Assembly (NCBI GenBank): GCA_950097015.1
Contig: CATNEN010000024.1
Span: 3,892,501-3,956,500 of the forward strand
DNA length: 64,000 nt
DNA from: Macrostomum hystrix
Lineage: Eukaryota; Platyhelminthes; Macrostomidae
Direction of reading: 5' to 3'
The stretch's first letter is position 1. The number at the start of each line of letters is the position of its first letter. The notes beneath the pieces are model-generated. The model searched no databases, was not told where the DNA came from, and saw only the letters and a program-made list of their open reading frames with translations. This document shows positions 10,564 to 25,100 of the stretch, one piece after another. The position numbers and the translations under genes are program-made.

Positions 10564-11524
10564 GCATAACAGTGCACTGTTAGAACTCCACAAAATTGCC
10601 TTAAAACAAATAAACTAAGAAAAAGTACTGAACTAATGAAATAGAGACTCTTTCATAGAAATTGTACTCAGCAAAAATAAATACTTCAATGTTTAAATGC
10701 ACTACACTTGTTTTAATGAACCACTTTTGTTTTAATGCACCGATGCACCGAATTTATAAGTTTTAATGAAGTAGAAAAACTGGAGGAGGACGTGAAGAGC
10801 AGGTAGAAATTATGCATGTTTGAGAGGGAGTAATAAGTTAACGTTTTGTCATGTGTGAACAACGTTCAGAATAAGAAAGTCGGAAATAGTGAAGTGTTTG
10901 TCTTAAAAGTTATTTCAAGAAACATTGAGAAAGAGGAGTGAATAAAGTGAAAGAAGGAGAGAGCTGTAACACCAGATCCACTGGTAAGCCCAAGACGGAC
11001 TGACGAATAACGTAAAAAGTTATCGAAGAGTGATAAGACTTAATTAAGATTGATAATGAGGATAAAGAAGGATAAAGACGGAAAATAGTGATAAAGACTG
11101 ATAGAGTACTTACGAAATAATACAATAAAGTTATAAGTGCAAGTAAATACAAAATATAAATATCGGCCATATTGAACGTATAACATATATAAGGCTACCA
11201 ATTAGAATTAATGATAATAAGTACATAAAGTAAATAACTAAAGACACTCAAAAGTTAGTAATAAGACTATTTCTGAATTAAAAGTCTTCGAAAACATATT
11301 ATTAAACAAGTCTTCGAAAACATATTTTTAAACAAAGTCTTCGAACAGCCCTAAAACTCTTAATGTAGCCAAAAATACAAGTTATAGCCGACATACGAAC
11401 ACATGCGAGCTATTACCTAAATGTTTTATCTGTAAATTTATAGTTAAAAACTCATCAAAACCACATTACCTAATTTCTGCAAATACAGATGAAATTCATA
11501 ACAAGGACTAAGTGCAGTAGTAAA
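10564..11524. other. Non-coding AT-rich
   Basis: No exon recognised. A short direct repeat, AAGTCTTCGAAAACATATT, occurs twice at 11281-11330 and in part a third time. Confidence 0.35.
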
Positions 11525-11530
11525 TTTATT

Positions 11531-11932
11531 TTATTTTAGACACTTACAAGGTACTGTAAGATGCTGTGACCTGGTGGGATTTGATGGAAATAAACTTGGT
11601 GGGTCAGCCGGCCGCAAAAATCTCTTTATCTTAACCATGCGAACATCTGAAGGCCAATGCTTGGCGCAGACTCCCATGAACTTGCTAATCCTCTGAAAAG
11701 TATATATTATGTGCAGAATTAAAAATAGCATCAGTATTCGATATGCAATATTGTTGTTATTAATATATGAAGATTTAGAAAAATCAACTGTGATTACCTT
11801 AATTGGTGTTGGCAATGCTTCACACCACATTTCCCATTCTGCTTTTGGTTTAGGAAAACCAAATATAGTTGTTCTTTCACCAGCTGTATCATAGTTACTT
11901 TTGCAGTGTGCTATGCAACACTTCATTGGCAT
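11531..11932 (-). CDS. THAP-type zinc finger protein (short or first exons)
   Basis: Two exons, 11932-11798 and 11692-11531, separated by a 105-bp intron (donor AAG/GTAATC, acceptor CTTTTCAG), encode a 98-residue product consisting of one THAP domain. C2CH ligands: two cysteines near the start (KCCIAHC) and C54-x2-H57 (VCAKHW). Conserved positions: Trp 33/36 (AEWEMW), Pro 27 (FGFPKP) and the closing box PADPPSLFP. THAP domains bind DNA and occur in transcription factors and in P-element-like transposases. An acceptor ATTTCAG lies just 5' of the ATG at about 11965. The stop is followed at once by a minus-strand AATAAA (11525-11530), suggesting a complete tiny gene. However, CCTT/GTAAGTG at 11548 is also a good donor, so this may be the 5' part of a longer protein whose other exons are not visible. 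Confidence 0.75.
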   Translation of the reverse strand: MPMKCCIAHCKSNYDTAGERTTIFGFPKPKAEWEMWCEALPTPIKVITVDFSKSSYINNNNIAYRILMLFLILHIIYTFQRISKFMGVCAKHWPSDVRMVKIKRFLRPADPPSLFPSNPTRSQHLTVPCKCLK

Positions 11933-12604
11933 TTTATGAACATTTAGGCTTGTTAGGTTGTTTTCTGAAATATATATTTTTGTTAACAAGTGGCTTACTT
12001 AATATCAAGTAAATTTTTTACCTAACAAAAACAAGACAGTAGCTCTTTTACATCCCAAGTATTTTATATTTTAATATAAGTAAACTTAGAATAGGCCTAT
12101 GCCTCAAAATGGCAAATAACTTAAAGTAGTTCATAAGTACAGCTAACCCTATTGTATTGAAGTGAAGAGCCAGTTTGATTGTGTTACCATGAAAAATTCA
12201 ACTTAAGGAGTTATAGGTCAAAGTGAAAAAGAAAATATTGCAAAAATATGTATCTAATTTTTTATATGTTTAACTTTAGCATATTTGGTACCTAAGAGAA
12301 AAAAGTTATTAAACTTCAGTAGATATTATAGGTCTTTTACTACACATTATGTCTACTTGAAATAACTAGGCCTATAAAAATAGCAATATAGCTAACAAAA
12401 TTTTTGCTTTATCGAGGTGCATTATTCACATTATTTTTTAATAATAATGTATTTTAATAATTTATACTAAGATAGATAGAGTATGCTATAAATTTAGTGA
12501 AGCCAATGTTTAGCCAGCTTCCTGCTAGCTAATTACTAACCTAATAAAACTAAAGTAATAATGATATAATAATAAAGTAATTGAGATAAGACAGGTAGGC
12601 CTCC

Positions 12605-12715
12605 AATACATATTGCCAGCTGCAGCTACTTTGCAGCACATCTGAAAGCTGCATATGGCTGTCCAGTCTGTCAACAGGGGGGACACCACACCCACTCTTA
12701 ATTACCCTCTAAACT
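12605..12715 (-). repeat. SINE family 1, 3'-body fragment
   Basis: Matches the body of the SINE at 35741-36020: CACATCTGAAAGCTGCATA, GGCTGTCCAGTC, then ACACCACACCCACTCTTAA. The tRNA-like head and the distal end are missing. Confidence 0.65.
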
Positions 12716-13567
12716 CGTACTTTAAACCCTCTATACATGTACTTCAGGTGCAGTCACCAATGCCCAATATATATTTCAGCAGAGAGCTTAAATCCAAATG
12801 TTTGAGCAAAATAAAAGGCAGTATATTCTTAAATCTCTGAATGCCAATTATTTTGATAAATAATTAGTTGCACACAAAGATAGTCAGGAACCCAATGAGC
12901 TCCCCCAATGAGACTTCTAAGTTACCCTTTAGAGGGTAAAGATGAGTTTTTGGACATGGACTAAAGTTAAAAATTACCATTCCAAGTATTTATTTAGTTT
13001 GTAGAATAAATACTAACTGTTACAGTAAAGTTATAGAAACTCAATTCTAAAACTCACCACCAGCATTGTAACAGTCCCTAATTTCTGTCAGATCTAAAAC
13101 TGCACTCCCTGTAGCAATATTCAATGACTCAAACAGATGGGTATATGCAGATTATCTGAAGTGCTTAGTGATTCTGACAAATTAACTAAAGCAGCATTCT
13201 CAGCAGGCATAAATTTCCCAAACAACTGGGTACTTCTTTTTTACAACTTAGCACTTTATATTTGGTTGCTTTTGCTGGCTATGCATACTATATTCTTGCA
13301 ATCTGGTTTTAGTAGCACTGAAATTGCTCACTGATTCTGTTAGACTGATTGTCTTAGAGTACTGATGGCTTTTTAGGCTGGCCTATTTTGCATACAATTT
13401 TCTCAACAAAATGGGGGCTCCTGTATTCTGCTGTTAGCTGAGTCTGACAGTTCAGTTTTAGCAGCACTGGTATTGCTCCCTGACAGTGTTACACTGGTTT
13501 GGGCATAGTTTTTTGTCCAAATCTTCTTTTTAGGCTGCCAACTGTCTATCCATCTATTCTATCTATT

Positions 13568-13800
13568 TGCAGGGGGGCCCGGGTTATTGTTGCACAAGCA
13601 ACGGAGTGGCACACCCCCGGACCAGCAAACTAGGCTAGGCGCTTTTGTGCCTATCGGGCCACCTCCCCTCAGCAGGCACCACACACAGCAGCACAGACCA
13701 GCCAGGGAGGGCAGGAATCACTCAGAATAGGCAGCAGTGTCCCCCACCCCAGCCCCACACGCACAGAGCAGACCAAGCCGGGGCGGAAGGCTGATAAGAA
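13568..13800. other. GC-rich island, probably inserted repeat
   Basis: About 230 bp of markedly GC-rich, CA/CC-rich sequence (CCCCCGGACCAGC, CCCCACCCCAGCCCC) in an otherwise AT-rich area. No open frame of interest. The sharp composition change suggests an insertion of unknown family. Confidence 0.4.
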
Positions 13801-13829
13801 ATCACTCATAAGAAACCAAGTGGGTTTAA

Positions 13830-13869
13830 GGGGCAAGTGGGTTTCATAAGAATGAAACCCACTTGCCCC
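13830..13869. repeat. Perfect 18-bp hairpin, 4-nt loop
   Basis: GGGGCAAGTGGGTTTCAT at 13830-13847 and its exact reverse complement at 13852-13869, with loop AAGA. A third partial copy (AAGTGGGTTT) precedes it at 13818. Confidence 0.92.
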
Positions 13870-14089
13870 CTAAATATTGCCAACTGCTGTTTGCTAATTG
13901 GAACTGATGGATTTCAGCAAAATTAGTTGTTTTTGTTGACTCTAGCAGTCTAGTTTCACCATCACTAGTGTAGCTTGCTAATTCTTTCAGATAGGCCTAT
14001 ATTTGGGCAGCAGATGTGTGGTTTGCTGATTTTGTTATAGTGGTTTGGACACAGTTTTCTGTCTAAATCTTCATTAGCAAACAGCACTG

Positions 14090-14356
14090 ATGTTGTTTGC
14101 GAATTCTAGCAGTCTAGTTCCACTATTAAAGGTGCTTTTTGCTGATTCTGGACATCTAGTTCTACCATCACAGGTGCTTTTTGCTGATTCTGGCAGTCTA
14201 GTTCCTCTATCACATGTGCTTTTTGCTGATTCTGGAAGTCTAATTCCACCATCACAGGCGCTTTTTGCTGATTCTGGCAGTCAAGTTTCACCATCACATG
14301 TGCTTTTTGCTGATTCTGGAAGTCTAGTTCCACCATCACATGTGCTTTTTGCTGAT
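14090..14356. repeat. 42-bp tandem repeat, about 6 units
   Basis: Each unit starts GTGCTTTTTGCTGATTCTGG and ends in TTCCACCATCACA with point differences. Because 42 is a multiple of three, open frames appear on both strands; they are not taken as genes. Confidence 0.9.
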
Positions 14357-15949
14357 AGATAGTAAGATAGTAAATATGCTACCTAGACTAACTAAAGAAA
14401 ATACTCAGAATAACTAAATACGCTATCAGACTAAATACGCTACCTTATAATAAATAGTCAGACCCCCGTATAATAAATAGGATTATTCTTCAATAGGTCC
14501 CCATGCCTCCATTGAAGTTAAAACCTTTTTATTATTCTTTAAACAGTCCAACCCAAAACACTTTAATCACTATGTCCCACTTAGTATGCTTTATTGCTGT
14601 ATGGTATTCCAAAAATAATTATACCCTACCAACAAAAGCCCTGTTTAGGAGCAAAATAGTTTCTCTTTTAACTCACAGTTAAAACTTTTTCTGACTTAGA
14701 TTTTTGTGAACTTACTAAAACTGATTCTATTATATTATATACGACTAAAGTTCGAGAAACCAGATTTCCCGAAGGACCACTAGAAAAAGAAACGTTCAAT
14801 TAAAGTGTCGTTAAAGCTTACGAACGCACACGAACAAATGAACAGTAAAAGCTTCTAAAAAAACAAATACAAATAAAAACTTTACATGATTATCTTAAAA
14901 TACAACGCCAAAAATCCTTTTTGATGATTTTCGTTTTACTGATTACAAAAAAAGGATAAGATTTTTAAATCGTAGTTTTTTATATTTTAGCAGGCCTGCT
15001 GTTCTGTTCTGCTATCTCAATTTTGTTCCGCTATCCTCTTTTGCATATTGTCTCGCGTTTTTCTTTGTTCTTTCTTTCCTTTACACATAATTGAAATCTA
15101 CTGAAATAAAAAATAGAGCCTCGTATCTTGCGATTATTGTTTTCTTTTTTTGTTCCTGTCTCGCACTTTTTCACTCGTCAGCTACAATAGGCTTTACACA
15201 GTCAAACGTACGTACTAGCCTATACTGTTCGTTTTTAGTTTTAGCATTAAAAAGCTAGCTATTTACAATACAATTGTACTTTTTGTCTTTTTTGATTAAT
15301 TGAGACTTTGTTTCTCAATCCCTTGTTCGGTTATAAAGCAAGTAGGGGGCCTAGTTCATCTTGCCTGCCAAAAGCCTAAAATAATTGTCTGTAATGTAGA
15401 TACATTATAAATATGTACTCATATACTTAACATACATATCTAGTACAAGTTATATTTGTATGTTTATTTAAGTATGTATGTATATAGTATATGTGTATGT
15501 GTATATATATATCTACAGATATTTTGGCCATGTGTATGTTTAGGGCTACTTAAAGTCACTAGGCCCTACATTGTCTACATTATATACCCTTTTGTAATTG
15601 AATCTAAAGAAAGTATTGATATAAACAATGCAATATTCATTTTAAAATATATAGATATTGACTAAGACAGAAAAATGTGTATTATGTCTTTTGTTAACAG
15701 TTGCTAAATAACCTGTCAAACAATTGAAATGATTAGTACTTGACAAACTCTATAGTCTAATTATAAGTTTTCTAGTTCAATAGCTAAAGTATATTAATGT
15801 AGTGTAACAATAATCAGTAAATATAAAATGTCATTGTGAGGAAATTAAAGTTTATTTTCAAGTTTTTTTATAAAAAATAACTTTTGTAGAACATTTTATG
15901 TTTATTTTAATCGGCTGTTGACAAGTAATTAAATCTTATTTTTTTGCAG
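14357..15949. other. Non-coding, upstream of or within first PBX intron
   Basis: AT-rich, with short (TATG)n runs near 15470-15510. No exon could be supported; the 5' non-coding exon of PBX should lie here or further left. Confidence 0.35.
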
Positions 15950-15990
15950 CAAAGCTGGCTTGGTCATCACATTCCTACGGCACGTCCAGC

Positions 15991-18262
<2,272 letters not shown>

Positions 18263-18473
18263 ATTTGAAGTTTGACTACGCTGCGAGAGGCCTTGTGTGT
18301 TTGTCGCCGCACTAAAGCACAGCTTGTAGTCTAGTCCCCACGTTAGGTAACCGCTCCCCATTCAGCTGTTCAGTCCGTGAACTGAAAGCCGCCATATCCA
18401 CCATTCTTGTGTCGAAATTCGAACTCCTGACCTTTTCGGTTATCACTCAGCATAAATTAAAAGTTAATAGTTA

Positions 18474-18479
18474 AATAAA
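18474..18479 (+). terminator. Polyadenylation signal AATAAA, PBX
   Basis: Canonical hexamer 212 bp after the PBX stop codon; a plausible 3' end. Confidence 0.55.
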
Positions 18480-18484
18480 TATTA

Positions 18485-19287
18485 ATCCAATCTAGTTGTG
18501 TCCAAATTTATTATTGAGTCCATATTCAATACATTAACTCTGAATAATTGTTCATAAATAAGTAACTGTGCCGTTTGAGATGAAGTTGTTTAAAAATAAA
18601 ACTTAAACTTGATCGCAGCTCTTTGTGCACATAAATTTGTTCTAACACTCGCTTGTCGCTCGGGACGTTAAAGAATCTCCTGTTCGGGAAGTTTTTGATG
18701 CTTGCATACTTTTTTAACCTTTTTAATCAGTTCTAGCCTTAGTATTTCGCTTCGCTGTTCCGTGTAAATTGGAGTCCCTTCTCCTTAGTTACTCTGTTTT
18801 GTAACTTATTTTATTCCTCACAGTTCTGAACTATTCATCGTGTATTTAATTCGCAGTTTTTTTGTTGTGTTCAGTTTTTTTAGAAACGAGCTTCGTTGTT
18901 TTTCTACATTTATTTGTGTCAGTTTTTTATTTGGTCACTACTAAACTAGTGTGATGGCAACTTGCATCATAGGCCACCTTACTGTTAAAATGCTGTTTAA
19001 TGAAAAAAGCGTACATTTTCAGTAGTCGATTGCATGCACTGATGTGTTTTAGCCTTTTTGTGTCTGTTCGGATCCTTTTTCTATTCCTTAACTCAATTGT
19101 TTTCGGAGCTGCTGATACTACTCATTGTGCGGCAAGTAGCGCATACGATTTGTTATCTTGATAAATAAATACATAAGCATACACGAATTGGCAGATTTCG
19201 ATGTGTGCGCGAACTTGAATACGCGTTGTAAACTGTATTATAAACTTTGCACTTTCAACGTGTTCATTTATATGATTTGAGTAAATG
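18485..19287. other. Non-coding spacer
   Basis: No exon or repeat recognised between PBX and the 24-bp minisatellite. Confidence 0.35.
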
Positions 19288-21096
19288 GTGAGTTACAAGG
19301 TCTGGTTTGCGGTTAGTTGTGAGTCCTGGTTTATGGTTTCTTTGCGAATCCTGGTTTGTTGTTAGTTGTAAGTTCTGGTTTGTGGTTAGTTGTGAGTCCT
19401 GGTTTGCGGTTAGTTGTAAGTTCTGGTTTGTGGTTTCTTTGCAAATCCTGGTTTGTTGTTAGTTGTAAGTTCTGGTTTGTGGTTAGTTGTAAGTTCTGGT
19501 TTGTGGTTTCTTTGCAAATCCTGGTTTGTTGTTAGTTGTAAGTTCTGGTTTGTTGTTAGTTGTAAGTTCTGGTTTGTGGTTAGTTGTAAGTTCTGGTTTG
19601 CGGTTAGTTGTGAGTCCTGGTTTGTGGTTAGTTGTGAGTCCTGGTTTGTGGTTAGTTGTGAGTCCTGGTTTGTGGTTAGTTGTGAGTCCTGGTTTGTGGT
19701 TAGTTGTAAGTTCTGGTTTGCGGTTAGTTGTGAGTCCTGGTTTATGGTTAGTTGTGAGTCCTGGTTTGTGGTTAGTTGTGAGTCCTGGTTTGTGGTTAGT
19801 TGTGAGTCCTGGTTTGTGGTTAGTTGTAAGTTCTGGTTTGCAGTTAGTTGTGAGTCCTGGTTTATGGTTAGTTGTGAGTCCTGGTTTGTGGTTAGTTGTG
19901 AGTCCTGGTTTGTGGTTAGTTGTGAGTCCTGGTTTGTGGTTAGTTGTAAGTTCTGGTTTGTGGTTAGTTGTGAGTCCTGGTTTGTGGTTAGTTGTGAGTC
20001 CTGGTTTGTGGTTAGTTGTGAGTCCTGGTTTGTGGTTAGTTGTGAGTCCTGGTTTATGGTTAGTTGTGAGTCCTGGTTTGTGGTTAGTTGTGAGTCCTGG
20101 TTTATGGTTAGTTGTGAATCCTGGTTTGTGGTTAGTTGTGAGTCCTGGTTTATGGTTTGTTGTGAATCCTGGTTTGTGGTTAGTTGTGAGTCCTGGTTTG
20201 TGGTTAGTTGTAAGTTCTGGTTTGTGGTTAGTTGTGAGTGCTGGTTTGTGGTTAGTTGTGAGTCCTGGTTTGTGGTTAGTTGTGAGTCCTGGTTTGCAGT
20301 TAGTTGTGAGTCCTGGTTTGTGGTTAGTTGTGAGTCCTGGTTTGTGGTTAGTTGTGAGTCCTGGTTTGTGGTTAGTTGTGAGTCCTGGTTTGTGGTTAGT
20401 TGTGAGTCCTGGTTTGTGGTTAGTTGTTAGTCCTGGTTTGTGGTTAGTTGTGAGTCCTGGTTTGTGGTTAGTTGTGAGTCCTGGTTTGTGGTTAGTTGTG
20501 AGTCCTGGTTTATGGTTAGTTGTGAGTCCTGGTTTGTGGTTAGTTGTGAGTCCTGGTTTATGGTTAGTTGTGAATCCTGGTTTGTGGTTAGTTGTGAGTC
20601 CTGGTTTATGGTTTGTTGTGAATCCTGGTTTGTGGTTAGTTGTGAGTCCTGGTTTGTGGTTAGTTGTAAGTTCTGGTTTGTGGTTAGTTGTGAGTGCTGG
20701 TTTGTGGTTAGTTGTGAGTCCTGGTTTGTGGTTAGTTGTGAGTCCTGGTTTGCAGTTAGTTGTGAGTCCTGGTTTGTGGTTAGTTGTGAGTCCTGGTTTG
20801 TGGTTAGTTGTGAGTCCTGGTTTGTGGTTAGTTGTGAGTCCTGGTTTGTGGTTAGTTGTGAGTCCTGGTTTGTGGTTAGTTGTTAGTCCTGGTTTGTGGT
20901 TAGTTGTGAGTCCTGGTTTATGGTTAGTTGTGAGTCCTGGTTTGTGGTTAGTTGTGAGTCCTGGTTTGTGGTTAGTTGTGAGTCCTGGTTTGTGGTTAGT
21001 TGTGAGTCCTGGTTTGTGGTTAGTTGTGAGTCCTGGTTTGTGGTTAGTTGTGAGTCCTGGTTTGTGGTTAGTTGTGAGTCCTGATTGGTCGTAAGT
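19288..21096. repeat. 24-bp minisatellite array, ~75 units, with higher-order structure
   Basis: Unit core GAGTCCTGGTTTGTGG followed by TTAGTTGT (24 bp). Variants (TAAGTTCTGG, TTTATGG, TTTGCGG, CTTTGCAAATCC) are arranged in blocks. A 120-bp block (5 units) repeats near 19600-19960. A 456-bp block (19 units) is duplicated: the rare GAGTGCTGG variant at 20237 and 20693 and the rare TTTATGGTTTGTTGTGAATC at about 20150 and 20606 are each 456 bp apart. The 24-bp period leaves frames open on both strands for hundreds of codons; these are not genes. Each unit contains GTGAGT, a splice-donor-like hexamer. Confidence 0.96.
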
Positions 21097-22189
21097 TGAG
21101 TCCTGATTCTTAAAAGATAGTTTTTTCATGCATATACTGTAATTGAAGTTTAAAGTAGGAAAGTTGATAGATATAGTTTACTTTTTATAGAAATGAAAAG
21201 TCGGTTTGTGTAAACAAAATTAGCACAGCGGCTGTATTGTGGCCCATTAATCCTAGTGTAATTTGCTGTGTCAAGTTGAATGTGATGCATATTCTACGTT
21301 TTAGTGATAGACTAAGTGACTCGACAGTTAATGAGCAATGGAACTATGTTTTGCTTTAAATTAAACTGATGTTATAGCGATAATATTTCACATGAAAGAG
21401 TGAGTTTCCAGTGACCTTGAGTGCAAAAAATGTCTGTCATTGATGTATGATGAGTTTCAGTCTGAACAAAGGGTCCAATGAGAGAAAAATAAACACAGAA
21501 ATCATAATCTAACTCTAAAAGGTTGCCAAATACACAAAAACTCGTAGCATTTCAAGAAAATATAAAATCCAGGCAGTACGTTTGAGCATTTAGTATGAAA
21601 GTTATAGTTTTTACCTTACACGTGTACAAAGCGTTTGAGTTGTGTGACTTAACGAGGGAATTTACATAGGTATTGAAGTTGCAAAACTCCTTGCCAAAGG
21701 CGGCTTTAAAATTGCGACAGTAAGCTCGGCAAGTTTATATATACGAGCTATTTTTGACTGATTTTCTCAAACACCCACCATCAAAATATACCTGGTGACT
21801 TCACGTAAATGCTTAACATGAACCTAGTTTATAGACGTGCAGTTCATACTGCTTTACACTAAAACAACCTACAAGCTTAACACCTCATGGAAGATACGAC
21901 TAAACTTTTGCCATTTGAACTTAGAAGTTCAAGAAGATTAGAAGACTTAGAAGATTTAGAAGACTTAGTGGCCAAAATCTACTAAGTGGCCTAAAATTTC
22001 AACTGGCCAAATCTACACCCCAAAGCTTGATATGTGAGATGGGAGAATTTCTCAGCCCGTGTTCTAGAATTTTGCACCGTTCTATAGCAAAAATCTTCTG
22101 GGAATGGGAAATCCCTCCTTGATACTTCTACAGTTAAAAAACAGGTGCTCAACCTAGTTGAAAGCCTTAGTCCAAGAAGCCTTGAACAC
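21097..22189. other. Non-coding, 3' side of the TRIM-NHL gene
   Basis: Likely part 3' UTR on the minus strand. A small AGAAGACTTAGAAGATTTAG-type repeat lies at 21925-21965. No exon seen. Confidence 0.4.
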
Positions 22190-25100
22190 TCAGAACAGCT
22201 GCACCCGGCTATTGTCCCGGTCAGTGACAGCCAGCCGTCCGTCAGGCAGAATCGCCACACCTTCGGCGCCCTTGAAGCAGCCAGGCCGACGGCCGGTGGC
22301 GCCCCAGTGGCAGAGGAAGGCGCCGTCACGGCGGTACACCTGCAGGCGGCTGTTGCCGGCGTCCACAACAATGAGCCGGCCGGCCTGGTCGCAGGAGAGG
22401 CCGCGCGGATGCCGCATCTGTCCGGCGCCGGAGCCTTCAACGCCGAATTTGAAACGAAATCCGCCGCCATCCGCTTCGAACGCCTAATGTTGAATGTTTA
22501 AAAATTGTTTAATTTAATAAAATAGCCAGATGACAAGGTGGCGGGCGCTTCTGTTCCGTGACCATTCTTGAAAAACCGACCGGAAACTGTTGTCTACAGC
22601 TCTCAGTGCCAGCGTTGGTGCATCACCATTGTGCCCCAATCTTAACTGTACTTGTCAATTCTGACCGCCGCTCTCATTCTGCCCCGAGATGATAGCCCCC
22701 CATTATAACCCAGGTGACCGCTCCCATTGTACCCCGAGTGACCGCTCCCATTGTACCCCGAGTGACCGCTCCCATTGTACCCCGAGTGACCGCTCCCATT
22801 GTACCCCGAGTGACCGCTCCCATTGTACCCCGAGTGACCGCTCCCATTGTACCCCGAGTGACCGCTCCCATTGTACCCCGAGTGACCGCTCCCATTGTAC
22901 CCCGAGTGACCGCTCCCATTGTACCCCGAGTGACCGCTCCCATTGTACCTCAAGTGACCGCTCCCATTGTACCCCGAGTGACCGGTCCCGAGTTTTCACC
23001 CCCCTTGCGAACCTGAATCCGATTATTATTGCTATCTGACACCAGCACCAGCGCCGCAGCCCCGTCCTGACGGACGCAGACGAAGTGCGGATTGTCCAGC
23101 TGTCCGTCCGACCTGCCGTGCTCACCGAAGCTGGCCAGGAACTGACCGTCCAAATCGAAGGCCTGCACTCGGTGATTTTTCTTGTCGGCCACGTAGAGCC
23201 GGCTGGCGTGAACTGCCGCGCCCCAGGGATAGCGGAACTGGCCCGGCTCCGAGCCCTCGGAGCCGAACTCGCGTAGGAAGCCCCCCTGAATGGCGGGCAG
23301 GGAGCATTATCAGTTCGCAGTAATCATTGAAAACTGTTCGAGCGCATTAGTAGCGATAGGAGGTTTGATTATCGCCAAATTAATCCGATACAATAGCTAC
23401 GGTTGGACTCACGACTTGAGGGCCGGGGGTTCGATTCCCGACTCCACTGGAGCAAGCAAGACAATTAACACTCGGCATCGTTTAGTTCACCCACCCTCCC
23501 TAAATCCATGGACTGTACAGCCGAACACAGCCTTCAGATGCGCCATGCAATAGCTGCGGCTGTGCTGTAAGCTACACATCTGGCCCTATTGGGGTTATTA
23601 TTGATTAATGCAGTAGTAGCAAGTCAGCAATCAAGTATTATAAAATAAAATCGAGCTGGGCTTGACGCCGCAGCTTTTGCGATTCACTGTCTACTAAATA
23701 GCAGTCGCAGTCACCTGACTCAGCCTCACCTGATAATCAAACACCAGCACCTTGTGATTGTAGCGATCCGTGGCGAACACGCGACGCGTCGCGGCGTCCA
23801 CAGCCACCCCTGTGACGCACTCAAATTCGCCGTGCCCCGAGCCGCGCCGGCCGAATGCCTGCCTCGGCTGGCCAGTTGGCGAGAAGGCCTGCAGTCGGTG
23901 ATTGTTGGAGTCGGCCACAAACAATGTGCCGGTCTGCGGGCAGGCCGCGATGCCGCGCGGTGCGCTAAGCTGGCCCAGCTCACCGCCCGGACCTCGGCCG
24001 AAGACGCCGCAAGGGGCGCTGCGAGCCAGGTAGGCGGCGTCCTCGCCAGCAGACACCGACAGATCTGACGGGTCGCCGTCGCCATCAAGGGTTACCTATC
24101 GATCACCCGATTTACGTTATTTAATTTAGCACTCAAAATGTAGAAAATTTTCACTAAATTTCAAACGCACCTGAAATGCGACCGGTCGATTAGAACGTGA
24201 CAAGACGAAGGTTCCGGATCTTTGCACAGGCGAAGGTAGCTGCTGCTGCTGCTGACCGTCTGCAATAGTCGGCGAATCTTCATTTCGGTGTTGCTGCTGT
24301 TGTTCTTGTCTGCGGATTGCTGCATTGGCGGCACGTCTAGATGCATCAACTCTACTGCCACCACCAACGCCTGCGCCGCCGCTGCCTCCACCGCCGCCAC
24401 TGCCTCCTCCGCCGCCACTGCCTCCTCCGCCGACACTGCCTCCTCCACCGCCACTGCCTCCTCCACCACCGCCGCCGCCCCCGTTGGGAGCTGCGTCGGA
24501 GCTCAGTCGGGGAGGTCGCCGATTACCGCGGAAGGCCGGATTAGCGAAGCTTATAAAGGCGCCGCCGCCATTTCGCGAGTCCTCAGACGGACGACGAGGT
24601 TCGAGACGATGATATACCTGCTGCTGCTGCTGTTGTTGGCTGGCCCCTCGCTGTGGATTCAACGGTGTCCGATAGTTGTTGGCCACCACCAGTTCTGGCG
24701 GGTAGGCGCCTCCAGCCAAGGACGACTGTCGACCCGACGAAGACGATTGGCGGCCCATCGCGGCGATTGCCCGGCTTACTGGATCAATGTTGACAACTAG
24801 CTCAGCTGCCGGGAGTCCAACATCCGAGGCGACGTCCGACCAATCGGCGACAGCGGCGCCAGCGAGTCGACGCGCCGCCTCTTCGCATGCATCAAGGCGG
24901 CGTCGAAGCTCTTCGGCTGGCGCGCCAGGCGGCGGCAGCGACTCGTAGCAGCTGCTGACGCTGGCGGCCTCAACCTCCAACGAGTCTAGTGCCGAGTAGA
25001 TTCGCTCGAGCTGGCCCGCCGAAGCGGCTGCGATTTCAGCCAGCAGCTGGGCTCGCCGCTCCGCCAGCTGTTCGGCCAGCGTGTCAACAGCGGCCGCCAG

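Noticed and set aside
10154-10618. 154-codon plus-strand frame with Tyr/Gly/Pro repeats
   Set aside because: Most of it is the CGGACC minisatellite; no acceptor or domain.
14090-14362. Small repeat proteins on both strands
   Set aside because: The 42-bp period keeps all codons in register; no coding evidence beyond openness.
19483-21129. 548-codon minus-strand frame (and 522- and 325-codon plus-strand frames) of an octapeptide repeat
   Set aside because: A 24-bp tandem array leaves several frames open on both strands; no splice sites, domain or composition supports translation.
22642-23125. Open frames of 8-residue repeats on both strands
   Set aside because: They come from the 24-bp intronic minisatellite, and two overlap a proven exon of the TRIM-NHL gene in the wrong frame.
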